From an uncultured Selenomonadaceae bacterium (GTDB taxonomy: Bacteria > Bacillota > Negativicutes > Selenomonadales > Selenomonadaceae): 58,043 nucleotides of DNA. Below, one piece after another: positions 52,201 to 58,043 of this stretch. The notes beneath the pieces are model-generated. The model was not told the DNA's origin. It made no database searches and saw nothing but the letters and a program-made list of their open reading frames with translations. The DNA is taken from positions 1 through 58,043 of the forward strand of contig CAJOMO010000016.1 of assembly GCA_905235685.1 (NCBI GenBank), given 5' to 3'. The translations under genes and the position numbers were made by a program. How positions within the stretch are numbered: position 1 is the first letter of the stretch; each line of letters starts with the position of its first letter.

Positions 52201-52703
52201 TGAATCCGAACTGGAAAATATTTCTGCCGGTTATAATCGCGCTTTTGCTAAATTTGGGCTGTGGGACTGCGGAGGCGGTCGGCGGCTATCTTTCCGGATA
52301 CGAGGAAGTTGAGCCCAAACCTACCGCAGTCTCCTGGTGGTCGACGCTTGCATATTTGTTAAGTCTGGTCGCCGTCTTTGCAGTCGTGGTCGTCATGGCG
52401 TATTTCACGGCTAAATTTATCGGCGGGCGTTTTAATGCACGTATGTCGACGGGCGGCGGCAAAGTGTTGGAAAATTTACCGCTGGGACCGAATCGCTCTG
52501 TCTGCGTAGTTGAAATGGCCGGCAGAGTATTTTTGTTAGGGGTGGCTGAAGGCAGCATAACCCTCCTTAGCGAAATTACCGACAACGACGCCATTGAAAA
52601 TCTGCGCGAAAAAAATCGGGCGGCTAATGACATTTTTTCACAAGATATTAATTCCATCTCAGATTTAATTCAAAAAATCCCGCCAATCTTCAAGAAAAAG
52701 TGA
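52200..52703 (+). CDS. fliO: Flagellar export apparatus protein FliO
   Basis: A 167-residue protein with a hydrophobic N-terminus (signal-like, about 5-25), one membrane helix (about 50-75) and the FliO domain (LENLPLGPNRSVCVVEMAGRVFLLGV). It helps assemble the FliP ring. Start ATG at the stop of cheY; overlaps fliP by 4 bases. Confidence 0.92.
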   Translation: MNPNWKIFLPVIIALLLNLGCGTAEAVGGYLSGYEEVEPKPTAVSWWSTLAYLLSLVAVFAVVVVMAYFTAKFIGGRFNARMSTGGGKVLENLPLGPNRSVCVVEMAGRVFLLGVAEGSITLLSEITDNDAIENLREKNRAANDIFSQDINSISDLIQKIPPIFKKK

Positions 52704-53464
52704 TAAGTGGTACAATGACAAATTTAAAAATTTTAGGCTTGACGCTGACAATCCTATTGGCGCTCACAAACGTCGCCGGAGCTGAACCGACACTCCCAAG
52801 CGTCAACGTGGAGTTCGGAACTGCCGATTCGCCGGAAAAAGTTTCTTCCACCCTGCAAGTTATAGCGCTCTTGACGATCGTATCAATCACGCCGGCAGTT
52901 TTAATTATGACAACGTCGTTTGTGCGGATCGTCGTCGTAATAGGATTTTTGCGCAACGCCTTAGCAACTCAAAACGTACCGCCCAACCAGGTTATTTTGG
53001 GATTGGCAATGTTCATGACGTTTTACATAATGTCGCCCTATTGGTCGCAGGCAAACGAACAGGGAATACAGCCATATTTGGCGGGGCAAATTTCGCAGGA
53101 AGAGGCACTTCAAAAAACCGTCGAGCCGATACGCGAATTTATGTTCCGACAAACCCGCGAATCCGATTTAGCGCTTTTCGTAAATTTGGCGGACGCCGAG
53201 CGCCCCGAAACTCAAGAGGACGTTTCAACTTTCGTGCTGATACCGGCTTTCATGATTAGCGAATTGAAAACCGGCTTTGAAATCGGATTTATGATTTACG
53301 TCCCGTTTATCGTTATCGATATGATTGTGGCAACGACGCTTATGTCAATGGGTATGATGATGTTGCCGCCGGTTATGATTTCTCTGCCGTTCAAAATTTT
53401 GCTGTTCGTCATGATTGACGGCTGGCATTTGCTGATAAGTTCGCTAATCGTAAGTTTCAGGTGA
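52700..53464 (+). CDS. fliP: Flagellar export gate protein FliP
   Basis: A 254-residue gate component with a cleavable signal (ending VAGA-E) and four helices: TTSFVRIVVVIGFLRNAL and VATTLMSMGMMMLPP are family signatures. Start GTG 52700 overlaps fliO; ATG 52715, five codons on, is an alternative behind a weak AAGTGG. Confidence 0.96.
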   Translation: MISGTMTNLKILGLTLTILLALTNVAGAEPTLPSVNVEFGTADSPEKVSSTLQVIALLTIVSITPAVLIMTTSFVRIVVVIGFLRNALATQNVPPNQVILGLAMFMTFYIMSPYWSQANEQGIQPYLAGQISQEEALQKTVEPIREFMFRQTRESDLALFVNLADAERPETQEDVSTFVLIPAFMISELKTGFEIGFMIYVPFIVIDMIVATTLMSMGMMMLPPVMISLPFKILLFVMIDGWHLLISSLIVSFR

Positions 53465-53470
53465 TTAAAA

Positions 53471-53740
53471 ATGTCTGGTGATTTGGTAATACAACTCGGA
53501 CAAGAGGCGCTTATGATTGTGCTTTTAGTTTGCGCGCCAATGCTCGGATTGGGCTTAACCGTCGGCTTAATGGTTAGCGTCTTTCAAGCAACGACGTCGA
53601 TTCAAGAGCAAACGCTGGCATTCATACCGAAAATCATAGCGGTATTCGTGGCGATTCTGATTTTCGGTCCGTGGATGTTGAGCGTCATGGTTGAATTTTT
53701 CACGGGAATTTTTGTAAATTTGCCAATGAGAATTAGCTGA
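53471..53740 (+). CDS. fliQ: Flagellar export gate protein FliQ
   Basis: An 89-residue two-helix protein: the VFQATTSIQEQTLAFIPKI loop is the FliQ hallmark. It packs around the FliP/FliR gate. Ends one base into fliR. Confidence 0.96.
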   Translation: MSGDLVIQLGQEALMIVLLVCAPMLGLGLTVGLMVSVFQATTSIQEQTLAFIPKIIAVFVAILIFGPWMLSVMVEFFTGIFVNLPMRIS

Positions 53741-54534
53741 TGACTGAGATTGATTTTTTTGACATAGTACAGGGGCAAATAGCGGCGTTTCTGCTCGTCT
53801 TGACGCGCACCAGTGGAATTTTTTTTATTTCGCCATTTTTCGGCAGTTTGAATATTCCCGTGCAAATCCGCGCGGCAGTTGCGATTGTTATGGCGGCTGT
53901 AACTTTTCCGGTTATCGTCAAAGAAACCGTTGTAACTGCGCCCGATTCGATTTTGCTTTTCGCCGGAACTATCGCGCAGGAACTTTTTATTGGCTGGCTC
54001 ATTGGCTTTATCGCCTACGTTGCCTTCGCCGCTATCAATATGTCCGGTAAAATTATGGATATGCAGGTTGGCTTTTCCGTTGCAAACGTCATGGACCCGA
54101 CTTCCGGTCAGCAGTCTCCGCTTATCGGAAGTTTTCTTTATAATTTGGCGGTGATTTATTTTTTGGTGGCGAATGGACACCACATGATTATCGCGGCGCT
54201 TATCGACAGTTTTCAGCGAATACCTTTGGACGGGCTCGTTTGGCACGATACGCTTGCAAATTTTATCGGCGATGTAACCGCGGGCGTCTTTTTAACCGGA
54301 ATGAAAATTGCAATGCCGGTAACCTTCGCGATTTTAATGGTTAACGTCGGAATGGGAATTTTAGCCCGCACAATGCCGCAAATGAATATTTTCGTCGTGG
54401 GTATCCCACTGCACTTAATGATTGGAACTTTTATGCTATCAATGCTGATGCCGTTTTACATTTTGTTTCTGGATATGATGTTTAACGAAATGTACGGAAA
54501 TATCACCGCCGCGCTCCGATTACTTTCACCGTGA
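53740..54534 (+). CDS. fliR: Flagellar export gate protein FliR
   Basis: A 264-residue membrane protein with six or so helices; LTRTSGIFFISPFFG at the start and DMQVGFSVANVMDP in the middle are typical. Starts at the fliQ stop (1-base overlap). Its last ~19 codons (LDMMFNEMYGNITAALRL) recur, diverged, at 54591-54648 before flhB. Confidence 0.96.
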   Translation: MTEIDFFDIVQGQIAAFLLVLTRTSGIFFISPFFGSLNIPVQIRAAVAIVMAAVTFPVIVKETVVTAPDSILLFAGTIAQELFIGWLIGFIAYVAFAAINMSGKIMDMQVGFSVANVMDPTSGQQSPLIGSFLYNLAVIYFLVANGHHMIIAALIDSFQRIPLDGLVWHDTLANFIGDVTAGVFLTGMKIAMPVTFAILMVNVGMGILARTMPQMNIFVVGIPLHLMIGTFMLSMLMPFYILFLDMMFNEMYGNITAALRLLSP

Positions 54535-54659
54535 AAAACGCCGCTCGCGCAGAGCAAAAAGATTTTATTGAAAATCCGCTGTTGAATTTTTTTCTGGACG
54601 TGATATTTGATGAAATGTACGGAAACATTATCGCCGCGCCCTTACGATTTATTTTTTGA
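54531..54659 (+). pseudogene. Small frame holding a diverged copy of the fliR 3' end
   Basis: GTG 54531 overlaps the fliR stop in GTGA. A 42-codon frame runs to TGA 54657-54659 and ends FLDVIFDEMYGNIIAAPLRF, matching the FliR tail FLDMMFNEMYGNITAALRL. The DNA match (54466-54515 against 54591-54640) is about 84% by eye. The flhB frame begins within it in another frame. It may be a remnant of a duplicated fliR or a small translated linker; no ribosome site is obvious. Confidence 0.6.
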
Positions 54660-55743
54660 CATACAGCGATTCGCGGAAGGCGATAAAACCGAAGAGCCGA
54701 CCGATAAAAAGCGCCGCGACGCCCGCAATAAAGGGCAGGTTGCAAAAAGCCAGGAACTCAACGCAGCATTCGTACTGCTTGCCGGTTTTTTCGTGATTCG
54801 CGTTTTGTGGGAATACATTTACGGAAATATCGCTGAGTATTCCGCGTACATTTTTTCTAACCTGGCGAATGTCAGCGTTTCCTACGAATCGATTATGGAA
54901 TTATTTTTAGGGATGATAATTCTGCTGACGAAAACCGCGTTGCCGGTAATGCTGGGAATCATGATTATCGCGCTGGGAATAAATTTTTTTCAAGTGGGCT
55001 TCGTCGTATCCACGGAAAAACTTGAGCCGAAACTTGACAATTTAAATCCAATAAACGGTTTCGGAAGAATTTTTTCAAAGCGCTCACTCGTCGAAATGTT
55101 CAAATCGCTGTTCAAAATTATGGTTATCGGATTTTTCCTGTACCTGTACTTGAAGGACGAAATACCATTCATGCCGTATTTTATCTCTTACGATTTGGGG
55201 CACAGCCTAGCGGAAATTGCGGACAAAATTTTTACAATGGCATTTCAAGTTATCGCGGTGATAATGGTTTTGGCGGCGGCGGACTACGCTTATCAGCAAT
55301 GGCAAACCACGCAGGATTTGATGATGACTAAGCAGGAAGTCAAGGACGAATACAAACAAACTGAAGGCGACCCGCAAATCAAGGGCAAAATCAAACAGAA
55401 ACAGCGGCAAATGGCAATTAGCCGAATGATGCAGGAAGTCCCGAAGGCGGACGTCATTATCACAAACCCGACGCATTTTGCGGTGGCTCTGCTTTACGAA
55501 TCCGGAATGCCCGCGCCAAAAATCGTCGCTAAGGGGCAAGATTTAGTCGCACAGAGGATTAAAGACATTGCCCGCGAAAATAATATCACGATTGTTGAAA
55601 ATAAACCGCTGGCACGCGCGCTGTATCAAACCGTGGAAATTGGCGATTTCGTGCCGCAAGAATTATATCAAGCCGTGGCTGAAATTTTAGCCTACGTTTA
55701 CAAACTTAAAAAGAAAAAAATTCCGTCAAACAAGGCGGCGTAA
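54607..55743 (+). CDS. flhB: Flagellar export substrate-switch protein FlhB
   Basis: A 378-residue protein: FDIQRFAEGDKTEEPT and KKRRDARNKGQVAKSQELN are the conserved N-terminus, four helices follow, and the cytoplasmic domain holds the autocleavage site NPTH (IITNPTHFAVALLYE). It controls the rod/hook-to-filament switch. Start TTG 54607 or ATG 54610; both lie in the copied fliR tail and have a poor ribosome site. Confidence 0.95.
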   Translation: MMKCTETLSPRPYDLFFDIQRFAEGDKTEEPTDKKRRDARNKGQVAKSQELNAAFVLLAGFFVIRVLWEYIYGNIAEYSAYIFSNLANVSVSYESIMELFLGMIILLTKTALPVMLGIMIIALGINFFQVGFVVSTEKLEPKLDNLNPINGFGRIFSKRSLVEMFKSLFKIMVIGFFLYLYLKDEIPFMPYFISYDLGHSLAEIADKIFTMAFQVIAVIMVLAAADYAYQQWQTTQDLMMTKQEVKDEYKQTEGDPQIKGKIKQKQRQMAISRMMQEVPKADVIITNPTHFAVALLYESGMPAPKIVAKGQDLVAQRIKDIARENNITIVENKPLARALYQTVEIGDFVPQELYQAVAEILAYVYKLKKKKIPSNKAA

Positions 55744-55762
55744 ATCGAAAGGAGCGAAGTAA

Positions 55763-57850
55763 ATGGCTGCACCCGATGAAAGTTTACAAGGCGGCTCAAT
55801 GACGCTGGGCGGTTTCATACAAAAATACAGCGACGTTATAATCGCTGTGACGTTGGTAATGATTGTCATAATGATGATAATTCCGTTGCCAACCGCGCTC
55901 CTCGACGTGCTGATTTGCTTGAATATCACAATCGCGTTGGTCGTCATAATGAGCGCAATTTACAACGAAGAGGCGCTTGACCTGTCCGTTTTCCCGTCGC
56001 TGCTACTTGTGACGACGCTATTTCGATTGGCGCTGAATATTTCTTCAACGCGGCTGATTCTGATTAACGGCTACGCGGGCGAAGTTATCACGGCTTTTGG
56101 TAATTTCGTCGTCGGCGGCAATCCGGTTGTCGGTTTCATTATGTTTATAATTCTGGTTATCATAAATTTTATCGTCATAACGAAGGGCTCTGAACGCGTT
56201 GCTGAAGTTTCTGCGCGATTCACGCTTGACGCTATGCCCGGTAAGCAAATGGCAATTGACGCGGATTTAAATCAGGGCGCGATAACGGACGCCGAGGCTA
56301 AAGTTCGCCGTGAAAAAATTCAACGCGAGGCTGACTTTTTCGGCGCTATGGACGGTGCGTCAAAATTCGTCAAGGGCGACGCAATTGCCGCGATTATAAT
56401 TATGTTGATAAATATCGGCGGCGGTTTCGTTATCGGTATGGTTCAGCGCGATATGGACGCGGCGGCGGCTCTGCAAACTTACACGCTTTTAACGGTTGGT
56501 GAAGGTCTTGTAAGTCAAATTCCGGCGCTGTTAATTTCGACTGCAACCGGTATCATTGTTACGCGCGCGGCGTCCGAAGGCAATTTGGGTTCAGATATTG
56601 TCAAACAGCTTTTCAACAACGAGCGAATTTTCTTCATAAACTGCGGCGTCTTGACAATGCTTGCGTTAGTTCCTGGTTTGCCTGGCGTGCCTTTTTTCAG
56701 TTTAGCGGTAATTTGCGGATTTATCGGCTACAGTCTGCATAGAAAATCGGCGGTTGTTCAGGAAGAGCAAGTTGACGAAAAAGAAACGCAGGCTAAGGCG
56801 GAGGCGACGCGCCCCGAAAATATTGTTTCGCTGCTGCAAGTCGACCCTATGGAACTTGAAATTGGTTATTCGCTGATTCCGCTGGTTGATACGGGGCAGG
56901 GCGGCGATTTGCTTGACAGAATTGTTATGATTCGTCGACAATGCGCGCTTGAACTCGGCTTAGTTGTGCCGACGATTCGTATTCGCGATAACATTCAGAT
57001 TAAGCCGAATTCGTATATTATCAAGCTGAAGGGCATGGAAATTGCGCGCGGCGAACTAATGCTTGATCATTTTTTGGCAATGAACTCCGGCACGGTTTTT
57101 GAGGAAGTTCCTGGTATTGAAACGACCGAACCGGCGTTTGGACTTCCGGCGCTGTGGATTCCCGAAAGTGAGCGCGAGCAGGCGGAATTGAACGGCTACA
57201 CGGTTGTTGACGCGGTTTCAGTTTTGGCTACGCACTTAACCGAAGTTATCAAACAGCACGCCTCTGAAATTCTCGGACGTCAAGAAACTCAAAATCTTAT
57301 TGACAACCTTGCTAAGACTCACCAATCGCTTGTCAATGAAGTTATTCCCGAACTTTTGGGCGTCGGCGAAGTTCAAAAAGTTTTGGCTTATCTGCTCGAC
57401 GAAAGAATTTCAATCCGCGATATGGCAACGATTATGGAAGTTTTGTCCGATTATGCGCGCGTCACGAAAGACCCCGAAATTTTGACTGAATACGTGCGGC
57501 ACGCTATGGCGCGGCAAATTACTCAAATGGTCGTGCAGGATAACACGCTGGCTTGCATTACGCTTGACCCCGGGCTTGAAAATAGAATTGCGGGCGCTGT
57601 CCAACGTACCGATCACGGCTCTTACGTAAATCTCGACCCCGACACTATGCGCCGTATGATTTCTTCGCTCAATGCCGAATTGGAAAAAATGACGAATATG
57701 GGCTATCCACCAATCGTTTTGACGAGCCCCGCCGTTCGTCTGTACTTCAGAAAATTAGTTTCACGTTCCGCGCCCGGGCTTACAATCGTTTCGCACGCGG
57801 AAATCAGCCCGTCGGTAGAAATTCAAATTTTGGGCGTTGTAAGATTGTGA
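55763..57850 (+). CDS. flhA: Flagellar export gate protein FlhA
   Basis: A 695-residue protein: eight or so N-terminal helices with FRLALNISSTRLIL (FHIPEP signature) and MDGASKFVKGDAIAAI, then a cytoplasmic four-domain docking part (SLLQVDPMELEIGYSL..., and RRMISSLNAEL near the end). It binds chaperone-substrate complexes. ATG 55763 behind AAAGGAGCG. Confidence 0.97.
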   Translation: MAAPDESLQGGSMTLGGFIQKYSDVIIAVTLVMIVIMMIIPLPTALLDVLICLNITIALVVIMSAIYNEEALDLSVFPSLLLVTTLFRLALNISSTRLILINGYAGEVITAFGNFVVGGNPVVGFIMFIILVIINFIVITKGSERVAEVSARFTLDAMPGKQMAIDADLNQGAITDAEAKVRREKIQREADFFGAMDGASKFVKGDAIAAIIIMLINIGGGFVIGMVQRDMDAAAALQTYTLLTVGEGLVSQIPALLISTATGIIVTRAASEGNLGSDIVKQLFNNERIFFINCGVLTMLALVPGLPGVPFFSLAVICGFIGYSLHRKSAVVQEEQVDEKETQAKAEATRPENIVSLLQVDPMELEIGYSLIPLVDTGQGGDLLDRIVMIRRQCALELGLVVPTIRIRDNIQIKPNSYIIKLKGMEIARGELMLDHFLAMNSGTVFEEVPGIETTEPAFGLPALWIPESEREQAELNGYTVVDAVSVLATHLTEVIKQHASEILGRQETQNLIDNLAKTHQSLVNEVIPELLGVGEVQKVLAYLLDERISIRDMATIMEVLSDYARVTKDPEILTEYVRHAMARQITQMVVQDNTLACITLDPGLENRIAGAVQRTDHGSYVNLDPDTMRRMISSLNAELEKMTNMGYPPIVLTSPAVRLYFRKLVSRSAPGLTIVSHAEISPSVEIQILGVVRL

Positions 57851-57862
57851 GGTGAATTTTAA

Positions 57863-58043
57863 TTGCAAATAAAAGTTTATAAAGCCGGCTCAATGAAAGA
57901 CGCGCTCGCGGCAATGAAGGCTGAGCTCGGACCAAACGCCGTGATTCTTCACAGCAAAAAATATCGCGAAAGTGGCTTGTTGGGTTTTCGCAGCAAAGAA
58001 GTCGTTGAAATTACCGCCGCCATTGACGAAGACGCAACCGCCG
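57863..58043 (+). CDS. flhF: Flagellar SRP-like GTPase FlhF, 3' part beyond window
   Basis: Only the first 60 codons are inside: MQIKVYKAGSMKDALAAMKAELGPNAVILHSKK is the FlhF N-terminus. FlhF sets number and place of flagella. TTG 57863 follows GAGGTGA. The GTPase domain is beyond the right edge. Confidence 0.9.
   Translation, partial: MQIKVYKAGSMKDALAAMKAELGPNAVILHSKKYRESGLLGFRSKEVVEITAAIDEDATA

Noticed and set aside
1..58043. Insertion sequences, integrases, prophage or CRISPR-Cas genes
   Set aside because: None recognised; the only insertion-like sign is the direct repeat around the glycosyltransferase.

Overview
The window looks like chromosomal DNA of a motile, Gram-negative-walled (diderm) Firmicute of the Negativicutes (Selenomonadales) type. 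This is an inference from gene content: a Clostridia/Bacillus-style flagellar order (flbD-fliL-fliM-fliY-cheY-fliO-fliP-fliQ-fliR-flhB-flhA-flhF, with the phosphatase-type switch protein FliY) sits beside an RND tripartite-type efflux system, which needs an outer membrane. AGGAGG-type ribosome sites are strong throughout, and TTG/GTG starts are frequent (596, 7791, 10359, 12648, 17000, 41252, 45485, 49436, 57863).

Layout. 1-7.7 kb: the 5' part of a sorbitol-type PTS IIA gene, tRNA-Leu(CAA) with a clear promoter and terminator, a secreted DUF4127 protein, a large hybrid sensor kinase, a three-repeat protein of unknown function and a PLP aminotransferase. 7.8-19.6 kb: a long co-directional block mixing carbohydrate and small-molecule enzymes (AGE-like protein, three DJ-1/PfpI domains in two genes, a ThDP enzyme, a GlgX-like debranching enzyme, tautomerase, nitroreductase, cupin, DUF1566 protein) with partner-switching regulators (two STAS proteins and one RsbW-like kinase). 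19.6-24.2 kb: a MATE-like transporter with a C-terminal ATPase-fold domain, overlapping tail-to-tail a large repeat protein with DxDGDG loops. 24.3-30.1 kb: a regulator split by a 9-base C tract, divergent from an RND efflux operon.

30.2-35.3 kb: a tightly overlapping three-gene operon (MATE/ATPase-fold fusion, GNAT acetyltransferase, sensor-HAMP-PP2C phosphatase). 35.4-38.7 kb: a small exported protein and an RTX-like zinc metallopeptidase with a TTDTDTG repeat. 38.7-41.6 kb: tatA-metN-metI-metQ. 41.6-44.6 kb: a family 2 glycosyltransferase gene bracketed by a 24-base direct repeat, then a MacB-type ABC pair. 44.6-48.4 kb: aroE, nicotinate phosphoribosyltransferase and a eukaryotic-type hexokinase. 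48.5-58.0 kb: the flagellar export and motor-switch operon, running off the right edge inside flhF.

Points of most interest: (i) the C9 tract that splits a sensor/DNA-binding regulator next to the efflux pump and looks phase-variable; (ii) two MATE transporters carrying degenerate RsbW-like domains, one in an operon with a PP2C-type sensor phosphatase, which suggests an undescribed transporter-linked partner-switching system; (iii) three genes (PP2C phosphatase, RTX peptidase, fliR) each followed by a partial copy of its own 3' end, with protein sequence conserved in two of the three; (iv) the glycosyltransferase gene inserted between copies of a translation-start repeat. Starts were refined from ribosome-binding sites. 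No similarity search was possible, so family calls rest on recognised motifs.
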